Positions 1 through 7,450 of a DNA stretch of 64,000 nt are shown here, piece after piece. Numbering within the stretch: position 1 is the stretch's first letter; the number at the start of each line of letters is the position of its first letter. Source of the DNA: Arcobacter iocasae (GTDB taxonomy: Bacteria; Campylobacterota; Campylobacteria; Campylobacterales; Arcobacteraceae); contig NZ_CP090177.1 in assembly GCF_042214795.1 (NCBI RefSeq), positions 310,001 through 374,000 on the forward strand, given 5' to 3'. Position numbers and translations under genes: made by a program. Under the pieces are notes generated by a model that ran no database searches, had not been told where the DNA came from, and saw only the letters and a list, made by a program, of their open reading frames with translations.

Positions 1-92
1 AACCATTTAAGCTGTAAAGTTACTTTTTCATCTGAATAAAGAAAAGTAAATAAAAATGCTATTAAAAAGAGTTTTAAAGTTATTTTTAACAT
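1..92 (-). CDS. N-terminus of a probable NMT1/THI5-like substrate-binding protein (cut by window edge)
   Basis: An ATG at 92-90 opens a minus-strand frame that runs without a stop off the window edge (30 codons visible). The first 20 or so residues form a signal peptide (charged MLKITLK, then a Leu/Phe/Ile-rich core). The mature part begins DEKVTLQLKW, which resembles the start of NMT1/THI5-like periplasmic domains. These bind small organic ligands, either as ABC transporter components or as input domains of sensor kinases. Only the N-terminus is visible, so the family is an inference from a short motif and the length and downstream domains are unknown. Confidence 0.5.
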   Translation of the reverse strand, partial: MLKITLKLFLIAFLFTFLYSDEKVTLQLKW

Positions 93-177
93 AAATATCC
101 AATATTTTTTACTTAGTATAGCAAAATATTGAATTTTATGAAACTTTGTAAAATATTTTAGTTATAAAAAAATCATA

Positions 178-1017
178 TTAAGTAAGCTTAAGTTCTACTT
201 CTTCATATGCTAGAATAACCCTCTTCCGATTTATTCCCCATCTATATCCAGCCATTGTTGCACTTTTTGAAATAACCCTATGGCAAGGAATTAAAAAGCC
301 AATATGATTTGCACCAATTGCACTTGCTACTGCTCTTACTGCTTTTGGTTTACCAAGTAAATTTGCTACATCTGAATAATTTAAGACTTTCCCTTTGGGA
401 ATATTTAATAAGGCTTTCCAAACATTTATTTGAAAATTTGTTCCTTTTATAAAAATATCTGTTTTTTCATTATTGATAAAAATTTTATCCAATAACTCTT
501 GGGCTTTTTTATCATCTTGGACAAATTTTGCACTCTTCCAAGAAGATTTGAGTCTATTTAAAACCTCAGCACAACTGTCATCATAGAACTCCAAAGCACA
601 TATACCTTTTTGGGTACTTGCAATCATAGTTTTACCAAAGGGCGAAAAACCAAATCCATAAGTTATATCAAGGTTTTCACCCATCTTTTTATATTCATGT
701 GGTGTCACTCCTATAAAATTAACAAAGAGTTCATGCAGTCTACTAGAACTTGATAAACCCAAATCAAGAGAAGTATCTAAGATAGACTTTGAAGTTTGAA
801 GTTTCTCTTTTGCATATGAAAAAGTAGTTGCTTGTAAAAACTGCATAGGAGTAACACCAACATACTCTTTAAAGATTCTTGCAAAATGGTGTTTACTCAA
901 TCCTATATGTTTAGCCACCTCATCTAAATTTGGTTGATTAGAGTAGTTTTCATCAAAGTATTCAATAGCTTTTTTAATATCTTCATAATATTTGCTTTTT
1001 TCTTCTAATTTATTCAT
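178..1017 (-). CDS. AraC-type regulator fused to O6-methylguanine-DNA methyltransferase (Ada-like)
   Basis: A 279-residue fusion. Residues about 10-110 form an AraC-type double helix-turn-helix (LDEVAKHIGLSKHHFARIFK, then GVTPHEYK). The C-terminal half is a DNA alkyltransferase with the active-site motif IPCHRV; C245 would accept the alkyl group. The N-terminal zinc/methylphosphotriester domain of E. coli Ada is absent, so the protein may repair O6-alkylguanine without that classical methyl-sensing switch. A TTG lies two codons upstream at 1023; the ATG at 1017 was preferred. The downstream gene on the same strand, toward the window edge, looks unrelated. Family assignment is firm; regulatory targets cannot be told from the sequence. 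Confidence 0.9.
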   Translation of the reverse strand: MNKLEEKSKYYEDIKKAIEYFDENYSNQPNLDEVAKHIGLSKHHFARIFKEYVGVTPMQFLQATTFSYAKEKLQTSKSILDTSLDLGLSSSSRLHELFVNFIGVTPHEYKKMGENLDITYGFGFSPFGKTMIASTQKGICALEFYDDSCAEVLNRLKSSWKSAKFVQDDKKAQELLDKIFINNEKTDIFIKGTNFQINVWKALLNIPKGKVLNYSDVANLLGKPKAVRAVASAIGANHIGFLIPCHRVISKSATMAGYRWGINRKRVILAYEEVELKLT

Positions 1018-1068
1018 AGTCAAAGTATATTATTTAAAACAAAAATTTACAATCCGAATCTTGCTATT

Positions 1069-1563
1069 TTATTTACTCAATAACATTCTTGCGTAAAGAC
1101 CAACCCTACTTGTGTACCCTACTTCACTAAATCTTAGTTTTTTATCTTTGTCATAAATAAATGTTGTGGGAAAACCTTTGATATTAAACTTTTGAGAATA
1201 AAATCCATCGTCATCATTTACAACTTTAAAAGTAAGATTATTCTGCTTTAAATAATTTTGTATCTCTTCTTTACTTCCAGATTGAACGGCTATGGTTATT
1301 ACTTCATACTCTTTAGAAATTTTTTCAATATTTGCAGCTTCTATTTTACAAATAGGACACCAAGAAGCCCAAAAATGAATAAGTACGGGCTTATCTTTAG
1401 GTATATCATAAGTTTTGCCATCAAGAAGAGTGAAGGTATTTATATCTAGTCTATCTTTGTTTAAATCAAGTGCTTTATAATAACTAATTCCATTCATAGC
1501 TATTATCAACATCAATACAATTATAATACCCTCTTTAAGATACTTTTTTATTTTGTCATTCAT
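1069..1563 (-). CDS. TlpA/ScsD-like membrane-anchored thioredoxin-fold protein
   Basis: A 164-residue protein with an N-terminal membrane anchor (about residues 12-27) and a periplasmic thioredoxin fold. The redox motif WASWCPIC places the cysteines at 69 and 72. The cis-Pro region is visible near the C-terminus (GFPTTFIYD). Such TlpA/ResA/ScsD-type proteins reduce or exchange disulfides in the periplasm, for example in cytochrome c maturation or oxidative defence. The ATG is preceded by AAGGG at a good distance. No cytochrome biogenesis or dsb gene lies nearby, so the partner is unknown. Confidence 0.85.
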   Translation of the reverse strand: MNDKIKKYLKEGIIIVLMLIIAMNGISYYKALDLNKDRLDINTFTLLDGKTYDIPKDKPVLIHFWASWCPICKIEAANIEKISKEYEVITIAVQSGSKEEIQNYLKQNNLTFKVVNDDDGFYSQKFNIKGFPTTFIYDKDKKLRFSEVGYTSRVGLYARMLLSK

Positions 1564-1655
1564 CTTTTCCCTTACTTGAAATTCTAAGAATAGTAATTAT
1601 AGTTTTATATTGTTGGTAATGTGTTTAGATAAAAGAAAATAAGTACTTAATATAA

Positions 1656-2012
1656 TTACTCTATTAAAAAATCCTGCAAATTTGTTTTACCATAATTTAT
1701 TTCTACATTTGAATCTTTTATCTTTTTTGCAACTATTCCCATAAGTGCTTTAACACCTTTTGTTTTTTCAGGATCAGTAAGTGGGAAAAGTCTTACAGTT
1801 ACTGCTTCACCTTTACTTGATAGTTGTATAAAAAAGTTTTGAGTTTTGCCATCTTCTATTGAAATACTCTCTATTAGTGCTGAGTTTTCTTTGTAATCTA
1901 TATACTTATTTGTTATTTTAAGTATTCCTTTTTCAAGCTGTTGCATCATTGGCTCAATTGCATCGTAGCACTCTTTTACATTTTTTGCTTTTTCCAATAC
2001 TATATGTGGCAT
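1656..2012 (-). CDS. Conserved-looking hypothetical protein
   Basis: A 118-residue soluble protein with no signal peptide or membrane segment. I do not recognise a family. It has an alternating alpha/beta look (MPHIVLEKAKNV..., then a C-terminal KIKDSNVEINYGKTN). An ATG four codons upstream (2024) is in frame, but the GGAG inside that extension sits six bases before the second ATG and makes an ideal ribosome site, so I chose 2012. The gene is divergent from glnS with about 210 bp between them and has no operon partner. Confidence 0.7.
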   Translation of the reverse strand: MPHIVLEKAKNVKECYDAIEPMMQQLEKGILKITNKYIDYKENSALIESISIEDGKTQNFFIQLSSKGEAVTVRLFPLTDPEKTKGVKALMGIVAKKIKDSNVEINYGKTNLQDFLIE

Positions 2013-2222
2013 ATATATCTCCATAATTTAAATCTTATTATCATATATAAAATAACTAATCATTAGTACCTTATTTATGGCAATTAATAAACTTAGAAAA
2101 TATTTCTAATAGTTTACAAGAAAATAATAATAAACTCTTTGTCTAAGCACTAATTTGATAAAATACAGCCCTAATAATAGTTTCACAATCAAAACGAAGT
2201 TTATTTAAAAGGTTTATTAATA

Positions 2223-4484
2223 ATGAGTGAGCACAAAGATTTTTTACGAGTCAAAGTTGAAGAAGACTTAAAGTCAGGCAAATACAAAGAAGTAGTTACA
2301 AGATTTCCTCCGGAGCCAAATGGCTTTCCACATATAGGACATGCTAAATCTATCTGTATAAATTTTGGTATTGCACGAGACTTTGGTGGACACTGCAACC
2401 TTAGAATGGATGATACAGATCCTACTAAAGAAGATACAAAATATGTTGAGGCTCTTAAAGATGCTGTAAAATGGCTTGGTTTTGAGTGGGGAGAAACAGA
2501 GTATTATACTTCTGATTATTTTTCTAAACTTTATGATTATGCTATTGAACTTATTAAAATGGGTAAAGCATATGTTGATAGTCTAGATGAAGAAGAGATA
2601 AGAGAATACAGAGGAACTGTTACACAAGCAGGGAAACGAAGTAAATATGCAAATCGTTCTATTGAAGAGAACTTAGACCTTTTTGAGAGAATGAAAAAGG
2701 GTGAGTTTAAAGATGGTGAACATATTTTAAGAGCTAAGATTGATATGTCGGCTTCTAACATGAAAATGAGAGACCCTCTTTTATACAGAATCAGACATGC
2801 TCACCATTATAGAGCAGGAGATGAGTGGTATGTTTATCCTATGTATGATTTTGCCCATTGTCTGTCAGATTATACAGAAGGTGTTACTCACTCTATTTGT
2901 ACACTAGAATTTGAAAATAACCGTGAACTTTATGATTGGGTACTTGATACTCTTAAATTAACACCACCAAGACCTTATCAACACGAGTTTGCAAGACTTG
3001 GTATCAACTATACAGTTATGAGTAAAAGAAAGCTTTTAGAACTAGTTGAAGGTAAATATGTAAGTGGTTGGGATGACCCTCGTATGCCTACAATTGCTGG
3101 ATACAAAAGAAGAGGATATACACCTGAGTCTATTTTAAACTTTTGTGACCAAATAGGAATTGCAAAAGCAAACTCTATGGTAGATGTATCTCAACTTGAA
3201 TTTTGTATCAGAGATGATTTAAATACAAAAGTACCAAGAGTGATGTGTGTACTTGACCCAATAAAAGTTACCATTGAAAACTATGAAGGAAGTGAAAGCA
3301 TTGAGGCTTCATACTATCCACATGATGTTCCAAAAGATGGTTCAAGAAAAATACCTTTTTCAAAAGAACTTTATATCGAACGAGAAGATTTTTCTGAAAA
3401 TCCACAAAAAGACTACAATCGTCTTACACTAGAACAACCAGTAAGATTAAGACATGCTTATATCATCACTTGTAAAGAAGTAATTAAAGATGCAAATGGA
3501 AATATTACAGAAATAAAAGCTGAGTATAATGCTGATTCTAAAAGTGGTTCAGATACAAGTGGTATCAAGGTTAAAAGTGCTATTCAATGGGTTGATGCAA
3601 AAGAGGCAAAAAAAATCGAAGTAAGACTTTATGACAGATTATACTCTTGCGAAGCTCCTGATGGATTAGAAGATTTAAACCCTGATTCTTTACATGTTAT
3701 TAAAAATGCACTTATTGAGCCAGCTGTTATAACTGATAAAGCTGATGTTAGATTCCAATTTGAAAGACAAGGGTATTTTTATGCTGACCCAATTGATTAC
3801 ACAGATGAAAATCCAGTATTTAATAAAATAGTAGGACTAAAAGACTCTTGGGCTAAAAAAACAAAAGTAGTTGAAGAGACAGTAAAAGCTGCGCCTAAAC
3901 AAGAAATAAAAAATGCACAAGTGCATGGTGAAGCCCAAGCGTTAAATGAGAAAGAAAAAGCACTATTTGATAAATATACAACTCAATTTAAATTAAATAG
4001 TGAAGTTGCAAATATCTTAGCAAGAGATGAAAAGCTTTCATCATTTTATGAAGAGGCATTATCAGAGCTGAATAGCCCTGTTGCAATAGCAAATATAGTA
4101 GCAAATGATATAGCTAAAGAGTTAAAAGAAAAACAAGCAGATGAGTTGAAATTTACAGCAGTTCAAATAGCACAACTTATTAAAATGGTAGATGAAGAAA
4201 CTATTTCAAGTAAAATTGCAAAACAAGTATTTGAGGAAATGTGTAAATCCGGAGAGAATCCAGCAAAAATAGTTGAAGCAAAAGGACTAGTACAAATAAG
4301 TGACCCATCAGTAATCTTACCAATTATCGATGAAATTATCTCAAAAAATCCAGACAATGTTGAGAAATTCAAAGCAGGCAATACAAAACTATTAGGTTTC
4401 TTTGTAGGACAAGTTCTTAAAAATACTGGTGGAAAAGCAAATCCACAAGTTGTAAATGAACTTGTAGCACAGAAGTTGAAATAA
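2223..4484 (+). CDS. glnS: Glutaminyl-tRNA synthetase with C-terminal YqeY/GatB-like domain
   Basis: A 753-residue class I synthetase that charges tRNA-Gln with glutamine. The HIGH signature is at residues 37-40 within PPEPNGFPHIGHAKS, and the KMSKS-equivalent VMSKRK is at 265-270. The catalytic core and anticodon-binding beta-barrels end near residue 555, about the usual length of bacterial GlnRS. A linker and roughly 170 further residues follow (KEKALFDKYTTQFKLNSEVA to the end) and resemble the YqeY/GatB tail domain that binds tRNA. Such fusions are known, for example in Deinococcus. Direct GlnRS is notable because Helicobacter and Campylobacter relatives use the indirect GatCAB route. It stands alone and ends at a strong terminator. 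Confidence 0.95.
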   Translation: MSEHKDFLRVKVEEDLKSGKYKEVVTRFPPEPNGFPHIGHAKSICINFGIARDFGGHCNLRMDDTDPTKEDTKYVEALKDAVKWLGFEWGETEYYTSDYFSKLYDYAIELIKMGKAYVDSLDEEEIREYRGTVTQAGKRSKYANRSIEENLDLFERMKKGEFKDGEHILRAKIDMSASNMKMRDPLLYRIRHAHHYRAGDEWYVYPMYDFAHCLSDYTEGVTHSICTLEFENNRELYDWVLDTLKLTPPRPYQHEFARLGINYTVMSKRKLLELVEGKYVSGWDDPRMPTIAGYKRRGYTPESILNFCDQIGIAKANSMVDVSQLEFCIRDDLNTKVPRVMCVLDPIKVTIENYEGSESIEASYYPHDVPKDGSRKIPFSKELYIEREDFSENPQKDYNRLTLEQPVRLRHAYIITCKEVIKDANGNITEIKAEYNADSKSGSDTSGIKVKSAIQWVDAKEAKKIEVRLYDRLYSCEAPDGLEDLNPDSLHVIKNALIEPAVITDKADVRFQFERQGYFYADPIDYTDENPVFNKIVGLKDSWAKKTKVVEETVKAAPKQEIKNAQVHGEAQALNEKEKALFDKYTTQFKLNSEVANILARDEKLSSFYEEALSELNSPVAIANIVANDIAKELKEKQADELKFTAVQIAQLIKMVDEETISSKIAKQVFEEMCKSGENPAKIVEAKGLVQISDPSVILPIIDEIISKNPDNVEKFKAGNTKLLGFFVGQVLKNTGGKANPQVVNELVAQKLK

Positions 4485-4519
4485 TATAAATACCTCATCA
4501 TTTTTATATGAAGCTAATT

Positions 4520-4547
4520 AGAAGTAACTATTAAGTTACTTCTTTTA
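4520..4547 (+). terminator. Rho-independent terminator after glnS
   Basis: A perfect 10-bp inverted repeat AGAAGTAACT (4520-4529) / AGTTACTTCT (4534-4543) with a 4-base loop is followed by TTTT. It lies 36 bp past the glnS stop codon. Confidence 0.8.
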
Positions 4548-4569
4548 CCATAAACTCTCACACTCAAAA

Positions 4570-4597
4570 ATTGTTAAGAACATGTCAAGAACTATAC
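4570..4597 (-). promoter_or_regulatory. Predicted response-regulator box (11-bp direct repeat), copy 1
   Basis: Read on the minus strand this is GTATAG followed by two tandem 11-mers, TTCTTGACATG and TTCTTAACAAT. The same arrangement occurs at 6925-6952 on the plus strand, on the other side of the two-component genes. OmpR-family regulators bind tandem direct repeats with about one helical turn of spacing, so this is inferred to be the site of the response regulator encoded at 6122-6796. It lies 66 bp before the small gene at 4663. Confidence 0.55.
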
Positions 4598-4662
4598 CCT
4601 TTTTAACTTTGCAGAAATATACTAAAATTAAATTATAAGAAAATTACTAAAAAGGAACTATC

Positions 4663-4746
4663 ATGGAATTCTTAAGAAACTTAATAATAGTAAATGTTGT
4701 AGTATTTTTAGGATTAGGATTTTTATCTAGTGCATTAGCTAGCTAA
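4663..4746 (+). CDS. 27-residue hydrophobic membrane peptide
   Basis: The ATG at 4663 follows AAGGAAC at a normal ribosome-site distance. The frame encodes a 27-residue peptide starting MEFLRNL and ending GFLSSALAS. Its centre (IIVNVVVFLGLGFL) is long enough to form one membrane helix. It sits downstream of the predicted response-regulator box at 4570-4597 and convergent with the histidine kinase gene, four bases from the kinase stop codon. That placement suggests a target or modulator of the adjacent two-component system. The strong ribosome site and the shared operator argue that it is real; its function is unknown. Confidence 0.55.
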   Translation: MEFLRNLIIVNVVVFLGLGFLSSALAS

Positions 4747-4749
4747 AAT

Positions 4750-6132
4750 CTAAATTTTAAATATTATTTTAAATATATTATATGAGTCTTTATGGGTATA
4801 TTTTAAATCAAATCCATGAAGCTCTAATATTTTATTTACAATATTTAGGCCCAAACCATGACCTTCTTCTTGGTTTGGCTCTCTTGTGAAAGGTTGGATG
4901 TAATATATTAAATCATTTGAAAGTTCATTTGCGATATTTTTTACATAAATTCCATCATCACAACTTTCTATTACTATTGGAAACTCTTTAGCATATTTCA
5001 TAGCATTGCTAATCAAGTTTTTAAGGGCAATAGTTAGATAATAAAAATCTGCTTCAATATTAAAATCATTTTTAATATTGACTGTTACATTTGACTCATT
5101 TTCAATAGAGAGTTTAGATAAAGATTCTAGTATTAAAGAACTCACTTTAAATTTACTTCTTTTTAAAACTGCAAAGTTTAGTTTTTCCCTCTGTAAAAGT
5201 TTACTTGTAAGCTTTTCAATATCATAAAAGATTGTATTTATATCTTTTAGTATTTGATTATCTTCTTTATTTTTGATTTTTCGAAGCATGAACTTTCCCT
5301 TCGTAATTGGGGTTTTTAATTCATGACTAATATTTCGTAAAAGCTCTTCTCTTGAATATATAATATTTGCTTGTTTTTCTAAATATGAGTTTAAATTTTC
5401 GGTTATCACACTAAGCTCATTATTGCGTCCAATGTCTACTTTTATAATTTTTTCATCATTTTTAAATAAATGTAAAACACCTTGATTTAATTTATCAAGC
5501 TTATCTTTTATCTCATTTATAATCTTTGAAGAGATGATAGAACTAAGTAAAAATAAGACAATAAATAAAATAACTAATTCAAGTTTTATAGTATCTAAAA
5601 AGTCATCTCTTTTATTTTGAGTTTGAGTTAATTTTTCTTGTAAATATTTTATCTCTTCTTCAAGTAGTTTTTGACTATGCATATTTACTTGTTCAAACTT
5701 TTTATTAAAGGCAATAAAATCAGTATTTTTATTAAGCACTAAAGTATATAATTCTTCACTTATTGATTTTTGCATAGTCTCAAAATATGAAAAAATCAAA
5801 ACTAAACTTCTTTCTTCTTCTTTTGATTCAGAATTATTTATGATTTTAGTTTTTTGAGTACTCAAATTTTCAAAGAGTACATTTGCTTTATTGATTCGAT
5901 CCTTTACTATTTGTATCTTGTCAAAGTCCGTTATAATATCAAGCACTATCCATGAATAAGAGTTACTAAACTCTTTTAGCTTTTCCATTCTTATTAATTG
6001 ATCATACCTATGTTTTTGTTGAGAATTGATGCTATTTAGATTATAAATTGTATAAAAAAACACTCCAATAATAAAAGCAACAATCAATAAGATTAAGCAA
6101 AATGATATAAATAGTCGTTTTCTAATTGTCAT
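4750..6132 (-). CDS. Membrane sensor histidine kinase
   Basis: A 460-residue sensor kinase. TM1 is at about 8-28, a helical periplasmic sensor region at about 30-180, TM2 at about 184-202 and a HAMP-like linker follows. The dimerisation box SHELKTPITKGK carries the phosphorylated His270. The C-terminal ATPase domain has an N-box (LKNLISNAMKYA) and a G-box (GHGLGLNIV). It overlaps the upstream response-regulator gene by 11 bp (the ATG lies inside the regulator's last codons), so translation is coupled. An in-frame TTG at 6150 is a possible alternative start. The architecture resembles the ArsS-type kinases of Campylobacterota. The stimulus is not evident. Confidence 0.9.
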   Translation of the reverse strand: MTIRKRLFISFCLILLIVAFIIGVFFYTIYNLNSINSQQKHRYDQLIRMEKLKEFSNSYSWIVLDIITDFDKIQIVKDRINKANVLFENLSTQKTKIINNSESKEEERSLVLIFSYFETMQKSISEELYTLVLNKNTDFIAFNKKFEQVNMHSQKLLEEEIKYLQEKLTQTQNKRDDFLDTIKLELVILFIVLFLLSSIISSKIINEIKDKLDKLNQGVLHLFKNDEKIIKVDIGRNNELSVITENLNSYLEKQANIIYSREELLRNISHELKTPITKGKFMLRKIKNKEDNQILKDINTIFYDIEKLTSKLLQREKLNFAVLKRSKFKVSSLILESLSKLSIENESNVTVNIKNDFNIEADFYYLTIALKNLISNAMKYAKEFPIVIESCDDGIYVKNIANELSNDLIYYIQPFTREPNQEEGHGLGLNIVNKILELHGFDLKYTHKDSYNIFKIIFKI

Positions 6133-6796
6133 AAAAAAACTTATACCCAATACCCCAAATAGATTTTATATATTTAGGTTCCTTGGAATTATCATCAATC
6201 TTAAATCTAATATTACTAATATGAGTATCTATTGTTCTGTTTTTTGTATCATCATTAAGTGAAGTCTCTTTTACTATATCTTCTCTTGATATGATTTTAT
6301 TTAAATTATTTACAAATAATAAAAAAATCTCTTTTTCAACTTTAGTAAACTCTATTTCAACATCACTTAAAAAAACGCTTGAGCTATTTAAATCAATACT
6401 TAGGTCATGTATTTTAAGAAAATCTGCTTTATTGTATCTTTTTAAGATGGCTTCAACTCTAAGAATCAGTTCCCTAGGCTCATATGGTTTTGAAAGATAA
6501 TCATCTGTCCCAAGTTCAAATCCATAGATTTTGTTACCTATATCATCCCTTGCTGTTGATATAAGAATAGGAATATTTTTTATCTCTTTTAATTTTTTAA
6601 ACAAATCAAAACCATCCATAAGAGGAAGACCTAAATCAAGTATAGCGATAGTAAAATCATCTGGTTTTTTTTTAAATGACTCCAAGGCATCTATTGGATT
6701 TGAAAAGGCACTGCATAAATAATTATATTCTTCCAAATACTCATTTATCAAGTTTTGTAAAACTAAGTCATCTTCAACTAGTAATACTTTTTTCAT
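6122..6796 (-). CDS. OmpR-family response regulator
   Basis: 224 residues. The receiver domain (1-118) shows the acidic pair D9/D10, phospho-acceptor D54 (AILDLGLP), T81 and K103 (LSKPYEP). The C-terminal half is an OmpR/PhoB winged helix (NRTIDTHISNIRFKID, ending GIGYKF). It is the partner of the overlapping kinase at 4750. The tandem 11-bp repeats at 4570-4597 and 6931-6952 are its likely operators. The second lies in the shared region upstream of this gene and of the divergent DUF350 gene, so autoregulation is possible. Confidence 0.93.
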   Translation of the reverse strand: MKKVLLVEDDLVLQNLINEYLEEYNYLCSAFSNPIDALESFKKKPDDFTIAILDLGLPLMDGFDLFKKLKEIKNIPILISTARDDIGNKIYGFELGTDDYLSKPYEPRELILRVEAILKRYNKADFLKIHDLSIDLNSSSVFLSDVEIEFTKVEKEIFLLFVNNLNKIISREDIVKETSLNDDTKNRTIDTHISNIRFKIDDNSKEPKYIKSIWGIGYKFFYDN

Positions 6797-6930
6797 ATCT
6801 CACCTTTTCAATTATCATATCTTATTTGCAATATATTTTAACAAAAAAATCTAAATAATCCTCCTGTAGTTAATTCATTTTAGTCAAGTAGTTATTATAT
6901 TATCAATTTGCAAAGTTACAAAGTGTATAG

Positions 6931-6952
6931 TTCTTGACAATTTCTTAACAAT
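6931..6952 (+). promoter_or_regulatory. Predicted response-regulator box (11-bp direct repeat), copy 2
   Basis: Two tandem 11-mers, TTCTTGACAAT (6931-6941) and TTCTTAACAAT (6942-6952), preceded by GTATAG at 6925-6930. It matches the reverse complement of 4570-4597 at nearly every position. It lies 80 bp upstream of the gene at 7032 and 135 bp upstream of the divergent response-regulator gene. The direct-repeat spacing suits an OmpR-family dimer; the binding itself is inferred. Confidence 0.6.
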
Positions 6953-7031
6953 TTTAATAATAAATGTTATTACAAATACCATAATAAAGCATATAGCTAC
7001 TTTTAGATAAGATTTCAAAAAAGGATTTAAA

Positions 7032-7436
7032 ATGGAAATAGGATTATTTATAGGCTTTCTTGGCTTCTTTCTTACAGCTATTATTTTAGTGATTATTTTT
7101 CTTTATTTGTATGCAGTTGTTACACCTTATGATGATTATAAACTTATTTTTGAGGACAATAATCTAGCAGCAGCACTTGGTTTTGGTGGAGCTATTATTG
7201 GGGTTTCTATTCCTTTATATAGTGCCTTAGTTAACTCTATATCGTATATAGATTTTGCTATTTGGGGAACAGTTGCTATTTTGATTCAATTAATTTTTGC
7301 ATTTATTGTAACAAGACTTGGGGGAAAATACTCTTTTAAAACAAAGATTTCTGATGGAATCATATCTGTGGGGATTTTAATGGCATTTTTATCAATCTCA
7401 ATTGGACTTTTAAATGCAGGATCAATGAGTTACTAA
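7032..7436 (+). CDS. DUF350 family membrane protein
   Basis: A 134-residue protein with four predicted membrane helices (about 5-28, 48-68, 73-98 and 108-130). The spacing, with FGGAIIGVSIPLYSALV in the second and an acidic YDDYK loop, is that of the YjfL/DUF350 family, whose biochemical role is unsettled. The start is supported by AAAGGA nine bases upstream. It is transcribed divergently from the two-component operon and carries the response-regulator box in its promoter region, so it is a probable target of that system. Confidence 0.75.
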   Translation: MEIGLFIGFLGFFLTAIILVIIFLYLYAVVTPYDDYKLIFEDNNLAAALGFGGAIIGVSIPLYSALVNSISYIDFAIWGTVAILIQLIFAFIVTRLGGKYSFKTKISDGIISVGILMAFLSISIGLLNAGSMSY

Positions 7437-7447
7437 AACTCATTGAT
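7421..7447. terminator. Hairpin overlapping the DUF350 stop codon
   Basis: A perfect 11-bp inverted repeat, ATCAATGAGTT (7421-7431) and AACTCATTGAT (7437-7447), with a 5-base loop that contains the stop codon. There is no T-run after it on the plus strand, so it is either a weak terminator between the convergent DUF350 and ybbP-like genes or an mRNA 3' stabiliser. Confidence 0.4.
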
Positions 7448-7450
7448 TAA

